64,000 nucleotides of DNA, taken from NCBI GenBank assembly GCA_029747015.1, contig JAKOGI010000825.1:72501-136500 (forward strand). Reading direction: 5' to 3'. The position numbers were made by a program, and so were the translations under genes. This stretch comes from Carnegiea gigantea (taxonomy: Eukaryota > Streptophyta > Magnoliopsida > Caryophyllales > Cactaceae). Within the stretch, counting starts at the first letter, position 1. The number at the start of each line of letters is the position of its first letter. The notes below the pieces were generated by a model, which ran no database searches, had not been told where the DNA came from, and saw only the letters and a list, made by a program, of their open reading frames with translations. This document shows, one piece after another, positions 1-9,690 of the stretch.

Positions 1-235
1 TTTTTAGGAATGATTTGGACGGGGCTCATTACTCACTATCTAAGATGGGGTAGATAATATCGTGATCTAACCAGTTTAGAATTTCTTTGTTTACCACCCT
101 CTTGAAGGGAAGGGTTAAACTTTCTTTATCTATCCTAGTAGGGCTTGGCATTATCTTCAAGGTGGATTCTATGTTGCACCATGGTAGGACGAATGCCTCT
201 AATGTCTCATAAGGTCCACCCTGGAGCCTCTTGGT
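1..235 (-). pseudogene. Reverse transcriptase N-terminal fragment (gypsy)
   Basis: Minus-strand translation contains DIRGIRPTMVQHRIHLED, which fits the segment just before the polymerase core of OTA-type Ty3/gypsy RT, where a conserved GW-T-DI-GI-P block lies upstream of an H-I-LED motif. In-frame stops interrupt it at several places (within the GWT block and after the LED motif). The catalytic aspartates would lie left of position 1, so activity cannot be judged. It follows the protease at 615-992 after about 380 bases of degenerate linker. Confidence 0.65.
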
Positions 236-614
236 TTTCCCTTAGCAAGTCTAGGACTTAAGTCTCTTAGTCTGAATTCAAATTATTGGCAATTATCATG
301 GGAAAAGTTTCATCATTTGAGTGTATTGGGAAGGGGCTTCAGTTAAAGAGAGGAGGATGGGAGCACACTAGGAGGTGCCTCATGAGATGTAAAGGGAGGA
401 GAAGAGATGGATACAAGAATTGATGCATGTAATGAGTCATCACATTGTTTCTCAAATACAAATGTACAAATTCAAGTTCATACTTCGTACAAAAAGACTC
501 ATACACATATGACATTAACTCCTCTTAATGGTCAAACTCCATTTTCCCCAAAGAAACATCACCCACCCAATTAAGGGTAAGGTGTTCAATGTGATCAAAC
601 CCCATGGGTTGCTT

Positions 615-992
615 TTAGAGGTTAAACACATTCAATTCTATTCTCATATTTCCAAATGTTAACTTCTTTTTCCTATCCCTATAATTAATGAGAGAGCTAG
701 TTGGAGCAAGGAATGGCCAACTAAGGATGACCGGTATTTCATTTTCGGGACTACCCACAACCTTAGTCTCTAGCACACCAAAGTCAACCGAAAATATAAA
801 TTTTGCTACTTTGATCAACACATACTCAACTATCCCTCTAGGGAGCCTAGTGCAGCGGTTATCCAATTGAAGGGCTATCTTTGTACGTTTGAGGTTCCCT
901 AAGCCTAAGTTTTTATACACCGTAAAGGGTAGAAGGTTAACATTAGCACCTACGTCAAGAAGGGCCCAATGAATGTTGTGATTGCCAACCAT
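615..992 (-). pseudogene. Retropepsin-like protease fragment (gypsy)
   Basis: A 125-codon open frame that matches the aspartic protease of OTA-type Ty3/gypsy elements: ALLDVGANVNLLP near the start (active-site loop, with DVG where active enzymes have D-S/T-G or D-L-G), then YKNLGLG, LPRGIVEYVLIKV and FIFSVDFGVLE, and a degraded G-PFL block near the end. This domain would cleave the Gag-Pol polyprotein. It is the best preserved part of the remnant; the first Met is simply the first available in the open frame and is not a true start. Confidence 0.7.
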
Positions 993-1149
993 AATTGAGA
1001 TTCTGGGGCACCTCGGGTCCTTATGCTTAAGAGATACTTGGTTTGAAATAATTTAGTTTACATTAGAGGCCAAGAATGCCCTTTGGGGAACATTGGTGGC
1101 TCTCTAAGTGGTGCGCAAGTCTTTAAGAAAACTGATATAGGTGGAATTT

Positions 1150-1560
1150 GTTGTATTGCATCAAGTAAGAGATTGTTGATTTTGACTTGGGAGAAGGTCT
1201 CCCCAATCTTATAAACATGAGATTGCACTTTCTATCCCTTCAATTGGCTAGGAAAAGGAGGAGGGGGCTTAGAAACACAAGGGAAAGGGGTGCGGGACTA
1301 GGAGTATCCCTAGGAGCAGTAGGAGTATCCCTAGGTGGGGTAGAAGCATTGATTGAGTCACTCTCCTTAGGGTCATCCACCACCTTTTTGGGTCAAATTG
1401 AGGCTGAAGAATGAGGGTGTTGATTGAACAATCTACTAAAGGAAGAACTCTAACACTCATACCATCTTGAGAGGGACAATCCCTCAACCCGATATCAACT
1501 TCACCAAACTCAACACAAGTCAAAGGATGTCCCTTCTTAGATTTAATGCCAAACATTCAA
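1150..1560 (-). pseudogene. Gag C-terminal / proline-rich linker remnant
   Basis: Minus-strand translation shows a proline-rich PPPPFPSQLK block at about 1230-1270, the hallmark of the Gag-protease linker in OTA-type elements, just upstream of the protease. The rest of the open frame (up to about 1556) has no recognisable domain. The plus-strand open frame over 1187-1414 is its antisense shadow. Confidence 0.45.
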
Positions 1561-3811
1561 GGTGAATAAAATATTAGGGCCTAAAGAATATGACCCTAAA
1601 AGATGATAAAAACCTTTTATCCGATCTTCGGCCTCTTGAGGCTTAAAGACACCAAAGAGCCATTTGAGGGGAAGGACTCTAAGTCCCCACTCTAAAAAAG
1701 AGATAATGATTAAGAAATTTTTAAGGGAAAATGACTTTTGACTTTTAATATATTGAGAAGAATAGGTCCAAAATGAAAATGATGGGAATAAGTTGACACC
1801 TTAGTGGGGCAAGTGGATGAATGACAGTCCTACAAATTATCTTAGGAAATAAATTCAAGATCTAAATATAATGACAAAATCTATAAGCTAGAAATTTTAG
1901 GATTTTTCTTCATCTTCTAGAAAGATTCCAGAAAGTTATACTCATCCAATGGGGGTGCTGCTACTTGGAGCTTCTTCCTTTGGTGTAGACTTATTCCATG
2001 TGAATTACAAAACTTACAGCTGTATTTTTCACAATTTGAGCCAAAGTCCTGATTGCTCTAAAAAGAAAACAAATTTTGTGCCCATTCCATATAATCTTGA
2101 GCATTTCTCTCTCAAACAAAATAAATGCCAATGTCTAGCACATGAGACAAAATAGACACCTTAAGGAAATAAATAAACTAGGATTTGCATCAATAGGTCA
2201 CCCTTATGTAATAATTAAAATTCACCCAAATTTACCAATTAGGGTTTTCGCCACTTGAGGGAATGGAAATGCAAATATCTACTAGAAATTTTTATATATC
2301 TCAAAATTAGAGTTGGAAGCCCTTTCTAGGGTCATAATTTATCAATTTTCGACCCCTTTTTTAGGGTGAAGTACCATGATAAAGTGGACCTATGTGATGG
2401 ATTTTGATGTAATGTGACTTTTAGGTAGATAAGACTACCTCCTTATCTTGTTGAATGTTAATAGGGTTTTGATATGTATAGGAAATGGAAGAATTGTATA
2501 GGTTTAATATGGATTTGCATCACCGAGCAAAACACCTTCAAACTCATTGTTGACGTAACAACATTAAACGTGGTCAAAGTATAGGTTACTAGTGTCCAAC
2601 GTTGAAGTTAGAATTATCTGTCCAACAATCCTAAAATCTAGATTGTTATGGTCCAATATTCCTTAAGAAACAAATATATTACGACATTGAGAAGAAGAAA
2701 AGTAACAATCCCTATCACTAATTGTAAGTAGCCAAACACCTTTTTGAGTTCTATCCCATCTCCATCAACACTCACCCTGCAAATCATATAAACCTATCCC
2801 ATCCTTGTCATCACCATTGTAGCCATGACTAACAGCACCATCACCACCACACTCCCACCATGACGACCAACATCTGACCATCTTTCACTGATGAAGCCAG
2901 TGACACCAAGAGACTCCCTAGTGGTACCACCTATATGGGTGAGTATTGTGAACCTTAAAACATAAATTTAATCATTAAAATTTTGAAAAAGGGTTTCACA
3001 TTTATATTTTACAAGTTCAATAAAGAAAAATTAAGAAGCTAAATCTTACATCTGAAAATCTTGTGTAATCGAGCAAGGGGCCCATAGAGAGACTCATGGG
3101 AAATGTTCAGCAAGGTCCTTAATAGTCCGAAATTTGTTTGTGGTATTTAATGATTTCTTGGGTTATAGCATTCTTTTGTTTAGGGGGGTTGAGAGTGAAG
3201 TAAAATTATATAGATTGGGTACAGGAGAAAAAAAAATAGGGTGGGGATAGGGGCAAGGGCGTTAGGTGAGTTGTTAATTAAGAGCAACATGAAGGATAAA
3301 GGACTAAAATTGATATTTTATTAAGCGTATTTTAGGAACCATACAAAAATTATTGAAGAGGAAGATGAAGGGTCAAAGATTAAAAAATCTTTATTTTAAG
3401 TGTATTTTAGGAACAATATAAAAATCATTAAATAAGGTTCTACTTTGAACTTATATCTAATGAGTATATCTATTTGCCTTATTGAAAAGTTGTTGCTAAG
3501 AAGTCATAGGTTAAGTTTCTTAACACTTCTAGAATGTTCCAAGACCTTCTAGGTGTTCTATAACCTTCTCAGATGTCATGGATTGCTTCACAATGCCCCA
3601 AATTTCTATAAAGTTTTTATAGAGTGTTCCTAGTGTTTGATATAGTTCCTCATTTGTATAGAATCTTATATATTTGTATAGAAAATTATGGATATGTAAT
3701 ATTATAATTGGATCAAATTTATCTCCACAATACATTGAGTAGGTGGAAAGCTATACATGATCCTAGGGGCTCATTTGTACACCAAGCAAGTTGAGACCAA
3801 TAAAATGAAAG
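1561..3811. other. Anonymous AT-rich intergenic DNA
   Basis: No coding frame, RNA gene or transposon terminus was recognised. Near 3310-3345 and 3398-3436 a roughly 35-base segment (tattttaggaac core) occurs twice about 85 bases apart, an imperfect local duplication. Short open frames here lack recognisable domains. Confidence 0.4.
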
Positions 3812-4626
3812 TGATTCGGAGCTAGCCACCGACACCAAAGGCTCTCCAACATGACATGGGTTCAAAGCAAGGACTCCGTTAATTACTTAAGGAAATAAGG
3901 CCTTAGGGGAAGGTCCTCTGCTGTCTATACCAACTTGAATAAGGGTCTAAGTAAATTTAGGCGGGTGGTAAGGCAATTAGCGGCCATAAATAAGGAATCT
4001 AGGCAATCATCCTCCAAAGTCGCTTCATATTTATTTTCCCAGTTTCGGTTAGGAGTTTTACTTCAACCTTCAGTTCAGTTTTAAGTAGGATAACTAGCTC
4101 TAATTTTTGTAAACTAGAATGGATGCATAGCCCGAAATGTCTACTTCAAAAAAAGTTGTGGCTCAGCTTCAGATTCTGAGTATCGAGTGAGCTAGGAAGC
4201 TTTAGTCAGACAAGGGTCGTTGTAGGTCTGTGCTGCACGATTTTAATTAGGAGCACAGTTGAGCCAACAAATGAGTGATCTAGGGGTTAAGCTTTTATCC
4301 AATGTTGGTAGGCACCTCTAGAAAATTCCTCCATTAGTATCTTCCCCAAACACCTCCATTTTGGATGGCGGAGGACACCACCAAGTAAGTACAAGGGTAG
4401 CAAATTTAAGCCTCGCATTTTATCTGGTGGTCCCCTTTTTCTTTGTTTAATTGTACAATTAGTTAGAATTTTATTGGTTGTTTTCTTTGTAATTCTATTG
4501 GTTGAAACAAAGATTAGAGAGGAGGGCACCTCGCTTATAATGGTTTGATTCCTTGGATTGTTTTAATATTCGGATTACTTAATGAAAAATCTTGTGGCTT
4601 GTTATCTCTCTACAAAACTCATTTTT
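3812..4626 (+). repeat. LTR 1 of the tandem gag-protease gypsy family, split
   Basis: This stretch aligns by eye with 19872-20665 and with both ends of 23128-23549: shared blocks include gcaaggactccgtt, the TTTATTTTCC region, the tggtttgattccttg block and ttatctctctacaaaa. It starts with TG after a weak polypurine stretch. It is cut at 4626 by the CACTA element and resumes at 17436 (ctcttagagaatggtgattgtgag). The outer end at 3812 is placed by comparison with the other two LTRs and is uncertain by some tens of bases. Confidence 0.6.
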
Positions 4627-4800
4627 CACTACTAGAAACTGCATTTTTAACGACAATGTTTTAGCAACCAAACATAAAATTCATCGTTAAATGTTAATAA
4701 TAGTGAAGAGAGGGATTTTTTGTTTAATTTCATCAAAGAATCCCCATTAGACAACAAATAAAAAAGTAGGTCGTTATTTTTTATGTAATGTTCGTCGTTA
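4627..4800. repeat. Left terminal and subterminal repeats of outer CACTA
   Basis: The terminal inverted repeat is followed by taacgacaatg, catcgttaaa, ggtcgttatt and gttcgtcgttatt, in both orientations. In CACTA elements such arrays are binding sites for the element's DNA-binding protein. They match the array at 16985-17432. Confidence 0.75.
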
Positions 4801-4959
4801 TTGGTAATAGGAAGGAATGTACATAAATTAAGGAAGGAAAATAAAAATGAAAATTGGAAAATTAACTACATATTTTCGTCCTAAGTTAAGATTATTAGAG
4901 GGAAAATATAGGTTTATATATTACTATAAAATCAAAATCTTTCTCCAAAAAAAAAAAAA

Positions 4960-5160
4960 AAATCGAAGTCACCGAGCTTAAGTAATTCGAGCGTGCGTTT
5001 GATGGTTTCTTAAAACCGGTCTGGAAATCAAATGCATTAGCCCATAGCTTCCTCTTAAAACCAGCCTTGCTTCCATTCGCTTCACACCGAAACCCTAGCC
5101 TGCTAATTGCGTCCCAAATTTCGAATTTCTTTCCACCAATTTCTTCTTCATTGCATCAGG
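4960..5160 (+). pseudogene. Exon-like host segment, 5'-UTR character, in CACTA
   Basis: This segment differs from its AT-rich surroundings. It contains AAACCCTAGC (5090-5099), the telo-box type motif common just upstream of or within plant 5' UTRs, a pyrimidine-rich run, and a candidate splice donor CAG|GTGCG at about 5157. It reads like promoter and first non-coding exon of a host gene taken up by the transposon. No ORF allows the gene to be named. CACTA elements are known to carry gene fragments; here that is inference. Confidence 0.35.
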
Positions 5161-5884
5161 TGCGTTTTGGATTGCCTTCTTCTTGCTCTTAATTTGTAAT
5201 TCATGCTGATAATGTTGAGTAATTTACATTGAAATTTAGTGACTCATGGAGGATCTTCTGTTTCGACGCCATGGTTAAGTAATTTCTTGCTTTTTTGTAG
5301 AAAATTGACAGCAATTTCACCAAGCTGCCCACTATCTAATGCCTTTGGTTGGTTTAGCGGCCTCTTTGAGTAAGAATACAACTGGGTAATTCCGCAATCT
5401 CTGTCTTTGCCTCTGCCTTTCTCCTATTTTCTGCTATAAATTGTTCAAATTGAAGAAGCTGTAGTAGTGAATGGAAAATTTTCATCTAGAAACTAAGGGG
5501 TATGAGATGAATTTAAGTGATATGTTAAAGGTGGGTTCAAGAGGTGTCAAGATTGCACTTGTATTCAATAAGACAGTAGTTAATATTTAATGGTTGTCCC
5601 ATTTGATTGCTTCAATTCTGATGTTGCACAGCTTTGTTTCTTTCAAATTCTTTAGTATATATGCCATCATATTGCTGTGATTATATGACGCTAAAAATCA
5701 CTCAATCCCTTCTTTCATGAAACTAGATGATTGCTTGTTATAATCATGTATGCAGCCTAGCATCTATATCTAAAATTGATGACTCAGAAATAGTTTTCGA
5801 TCTATAATAAAGTATAAGTGTGTGTTTGTTCTGCTTATGAAATTCAGGAGGCTATGAATCAAACAGTGACAATCAGATAAGAGT
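5161..5884. other. Intron-like spacer in outer CACTA
   Basis: T-rich, without coding potential. It begins at the candidate splice donor and holds a possible acceptor (tttttttgtag, about 5290-5300). Nothing further recognised. Confidence 0.3.
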
Positions 5885-6560
5885 ATTTTAGGGTAGTCTT
5901 AATAGTTTTAGTACCAATGTCACTCAATGGATGGTGGCTGGCGACTTCAACTATGTTGTTAATGAACATAGGAGAATTGGTGGAGTGGTTGTCAGTTCAC
6001 AGGAAATACGTGAATTTCGGCAACGTATTGAGCAATGTCAATTGTAAGAGATGAGATTTCAAGGCACTTTTTATACACAGTCTAATAAATAGCAGGTTAG
6101 AGATAGAAACTTTTTTTAAAAAAATTAGAGAGGGCATTTATCGATGAATATTAGGTTGTTCGTTTATCTGGGATTAACTATTTAGTGAACCCTGGTGGCC
6201 TTTTTTCCTTGGCAATCATTGGCCATGATCTCTCTGAACTCAAAAATCTTTTCCATTTTCGTAATATGTGTTGCCAACATCCGCAGTATTTGCAACTTCT
6301 CTAATTGGAATTGTCAAGGTGTGGGGACTACAATGTATATAGTCCTAAAGAAATTGAGGAATATAAAGTGCAGGTAAGAGAAGCTCCATAGGAATGAATT
6401 CTGTGGTCTAGAGACGAGGATTGAAGAGGATAGAATCAAGGTGCTAGAACTGCAAGAGACTACTACAAATATTTATGATGATGAAAGGAGCGTTATCGAT
6501 ACGTCACTTCTATTGCAAAAAGCTGTAAGGAAACATTATTTATGAAGAAGGTTAAATGGC

Positions 6561-6654
<94 letters not shown>

Positions 6655-7020
6655 CAATAAGACAGAGACAATGTAGAGCCAGACAATTAAATATGAGAAT
6701 AGATAAGTTATAGTCCCAAAGATATTGAAACACTTCTTATGGGTCATTTTAGGAACTTGTTAGCTGCTTCCAAAGACCTTGTAGTGCAAAATGGATTGTT
6801 CTGCAAATAGGGAACTTTGTGACGTCTCAACAGGCTCGTGAGATGGTTAGTTCCTTTCTAAATTACTAATGTAAAAAAGGCAGTATGGTCTATTGATAGT
6901 GTAAAAAGCCCAGACCCAAATGGTTATGATAGCAAATTCTTTAAGGATGCTTGGACTGTGATTGGGAATGAAGTTGGTAAAGCCATATTGGATCTTGTAA
7001 AAAGCAATCATCAATTCTAT
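5885..7020 (+). mobile_element. LINE (L1-type) ORF2 fragment in outer CACTA
   Basis: Conceptual translation gives MVAGDFNYVVNEHRRIGG near 5930-5990, the C-terminal half of the LINE endonuclease (GDFN motif). A degenerate linker (MYIVLKKLRNIKC, about 6332-6372) follows. At about 6870-7000 comes AVWSIDSVKSPDPNGYDSKF, the block at the start of LINE reverse transcriptase (usual form S-KSPGPDG). The order EN, linker, RT start matches ORF2. Stops and frameshifts are frequent, the polymerase core is absent, and a TA microsatellite is embedded in it. Confidence 0.65.
6566..6653. repeat. (TA)n microsatellite, about 88 bp
   Basis: Uninterrupted TA dinucleotide tract of about 44 units inside the LINE fragment. 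The Ile-Tyr open frames across it are low-complexity artefacts. Its length is likely unstable and is a likely place for assembly error. Confidence 0.95.
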
Positions 7021-8261
7021 TAATCTATGTTTCCCTGTTCCTAATAGCTCATGAATCCATATTTCCCTGTTTCTAGATTGAAGTGAGTATTGCTAATAAT
7101 ATTAGAGCCTTGGTTGAATATGTGAGAAAGTGTTGTGCTTTCAAGTGGTGAAAGGGCCCATAAGTGTGAAAGAGGTCTTTGTGCCATTGATTTTGTCTTC
7201 TTGAATATCCTACAGATTGCCCATGAATCCTATGAATCCTACATGTCCCAGGATAACTCTTTAACATATGCTTTAAACATATTCATATGTCAAATAGGAG
7301 TACTTTCTCCTAAGGTAATGCTATCTACAGCTACTCTCCATCCCCCTTCCTTGCGGGCACACACACCAAAAGAAAAAGAATAAAATATTTGCCTGGGACA
7401 AATTTGGAGTATGAGTTTGGTGTGGTTGTTTGGATCTGTAGTTTTAAGTCAAGTACTTCTGTTGGACACTCGATGTTTAAACCTGATTATGGACAGCTAA
7501 AAAGTGATTTTATACTGAATATATGCAGATTTTGGAGGGGAGGGTGGATTTGAAGGTCCAACACCTAGGCGTGTACGTAAGCTAAGTTAACCAATTCTTG
7601 CAATGACCAATGAAAATAGTAATTAAACAAGCTATTTTAGATCATATTCCGCTAGAAAGAAGGCTAGTTTTCTCATGAAAGCTCCTAAGGAAGAAAAAGA
7701 ATACTCTGAAAACATTTTTGAAAGATAAGGCTTATTTCCTATTACTGAACATTATACAAGTTCAGTTTTACTTATGTGATTCACTATTGCCATTACACTT
7801 CAATTTGTATAGTACCTGTAACGTTGTTGCATGAAAGAATAAGAGTTTGTACTACTGTCAGTGCTGTAAAATTGGACAGCAATGTACTAGTTGACATATT
7901 TGATGCAAATTCCTCGGTTGTAGTTCAATTTTAGTTATTGGAATTCATTTGATGCTTTGTTTGAGCTTTGACATGCTTCAATTTTGTGAAATTCAAAAAG
8001 ATTTAAACTATTGACAGTGCTGCAATTGTGTTACAGTTAATTGGTAGTAATCATGGTGGCAATGGTGAGAGATGTTTATTCTTACTTCTGTGGGGGTTTT
8101 TTTTTGGCAATTTATTTACTTTTACAGCTTTTCTTAACAGTATTAATTTTCTTTAGAAGCTAAAGTTTTTAGTTTATAACTTGTAATCTCTCTGAGTATA
8201 GGTCTAATACTTTTTCTTGTTTTATAGGTACTTGAAGAGGCCAGGCATTGTTGTAAGCGCA
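7021..8261. other. Outer CACTA interior, no gene recognised
   Basis: AT-rich, intron-like DNA. The segment 7806-7890 (core aagaataagagtttgtact) recurs imperfectly at 16392-16484, on the far side of the inner CACTA, so it was a local duplication before that element inserted. No convincing ORF. Confidence 0.4.
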
Positions 8262-8445
8262 CACTACAAAAAATAATGCATCATCCCGCATTTGTATCAC
8301 GACACTTAGTTAAAGTGTGGGGAGAAAAATGATAAGATTTGGTAGTTTTCTCGATTCCACATTTAATAAGTGTGGGTAAATTATGAATCTATTCCTATAC
8401 TTACTAAGTGTGGGGAATTAAAAAGAGCTTTTGTAATTACTTTTT
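8262..8445. repeat. Left subterminal repeats of inner CACTA
   Basis: After the terminal inverted repeat come aaagtgtggggag, ataagtgtgggtaaatt and actaagtgtggggaatt, a direct series of an AAGTGTGGG motif. The same motif in both orientations fills 16088-16386. Confidence 0.8.
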
Positions 8446-9059
8446 ATTATATTAATGAGGTCATTTGTACAAAATATTTTCATATTTATATCTAAATATA
8501 TTAGCCAAAGGAATAAAACAAACAATCAAAAAAATACACAAATATCTAAGAAAATAAAATTAGCATTTGGAAGATTAAACGGATACGTACTTTTTGCCTG
8601 CCTACCCCCTAGAAAAGCGAAAATAGCTCTCAACGCGCAATCAATCCCTAGAATTTGAACTCCTCAATTCGTTCTTCATCTGGTCGGGTAGTGAATTCGA
8701 TAAGGGACAAAAATTTTTCCAGAATTTGAACTTCTCAATTCCTTCATCTGGGTAGCAAATTTTGACCAGCAAATTTCGGGCAACATTGACTTCCCTAGAA
8801 GTTGAACTCCTCATTTTGTAATAGATGGGGTTTTCAACCTTAGGCTAACCATTTGAGTTATTATTTTTATTAACTTATTTGATTGAGTTAGTTATATAAG
8901 ATTAATTTTTGTGTGATAATTGGGTGTAATAAATTATGTGAACAATTTTTATTAATTTTTCTTGATTAATTACGCAATTTCATGAAATTAGTGAACTCGT
9001 TAGAAATTAACCAAGTTATAATAATGTAAAATTACCAAATTGTGTGAAGGTATATGGGG
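8446..9059. other. Inner CACTA interior, left part
   Basis: AT-rich DNA with a short local duplication: the phrase cagaatttgaacttctcaattc and close variants occur around 8650-8830. No coding region recognised. Confidence 0.35.
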
Positions 9060-9690
9060 TCCAGAATAGTAAAATCAGATGAATTTGGATCGAATTCGGT
9101 CTAATGAGTAGGGATTAAACACCCAAACAACCAAAAAAAAAAAGAAAGAAAAGAACCCAAAAGGGGCCGAAGCCCCCTTTCTTTTTTGGCAGGAAACACG
9201 AAGAGGAGGGACTCTGCTTTTGTGCCCCTCCTCCACCAGCGAGAGCAAACCACCAGAATAGAGAGAGAGAAAGAGGTGAATTGAGAGAGTGAGAGGGGAT
9301 GAACCAGAGTAGGTCGGCGGCCAGCCAGTTCGCGGCATTGCCACTGGCATACTTGGACTGAGAGTCACGCGAGGTGGGGTGCAAAGCTGGGGTTTTGAAA
9401 ACCCGTCACCACCACCATTGCACCCACTAAGCCAGAGGAAGAGAGCGAAAGAGAGAGTTAGAGTGGGTACGATTCGCACAGTAACGGCCGCACGCGCAGA
9501 TGGGTGTGAATTTGCAGCCCAGGTATCAACTACAACTTCGAGTCAGTGAGTCAATCCAGTCGAATTTGGGGGTCTGTTCATGTGGGTTTGGAGCGTGACA
9601 ACAGCAAGTGAGTCGAAATCTTGGTTTTCAAGCATCCAAATTGAGCCCAAAAGCCCTTAGACCGAGTCTTTAGCTGGGATTCAAGGTAGG
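9060..9690 (+). pseudogene. GC-richer 5'-UTR-like host segment in inner CACTA
   Basis: Composition shifts sharply: a GA/CT-rich tract (gagagagagaaagagg, about 9260) and many CpG-containing stretches, followed by a candidate splice donor CAAG|GTAGGTTTT at about 9684 and then thousands of bases of T-rich, intron-like DNA. This resembles the 5' UTR exon plus first intron of a plant gene, probably captured by the transposon. The antisense open frames here (to 9479) start with a hydrophobic stretch but look like shadows of the GA-rich tract. The gene cannot be named. Confidence 0.35.

Larger units (their letters stand above)
1..1560 (-). mobile_element. Ty3/gypsy retrotransposon remnant, off left edge
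   Basis: On the minus strand this stretch reads, from high to low coordinate, as the proline-rich end of gag, an aspartic protease and the start of a reverse transcriptase, the usual Ty3/gypsy order. Around 1230-1270 the translation PPPPFPSQLK matches the proline-rich linker that precedes protease in plant OTA-type (Athila/Tat) elements. Many stops and frame changes show that it is dead. No LTR is visible; the rest lies left of the window. The family call rests on motif recognition, and the lineage within OTA is not resolved. Confidence 0.75.

Noticed and set aside
6536..6747. Ile-Tyr repeat open frames
   Set aside because: They are translations of the (TA)n microsatellite, not genes.
9075..9479. 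134-codon minus-strand frame with a hydrophobic, signal-like start
   Set aside because: It is antisense to a GA-rich 5'-UTR-like tract on the plus strand, has low-complexity Phe/Leu/Ser runs from the poly-A stretch, and shows no domain.
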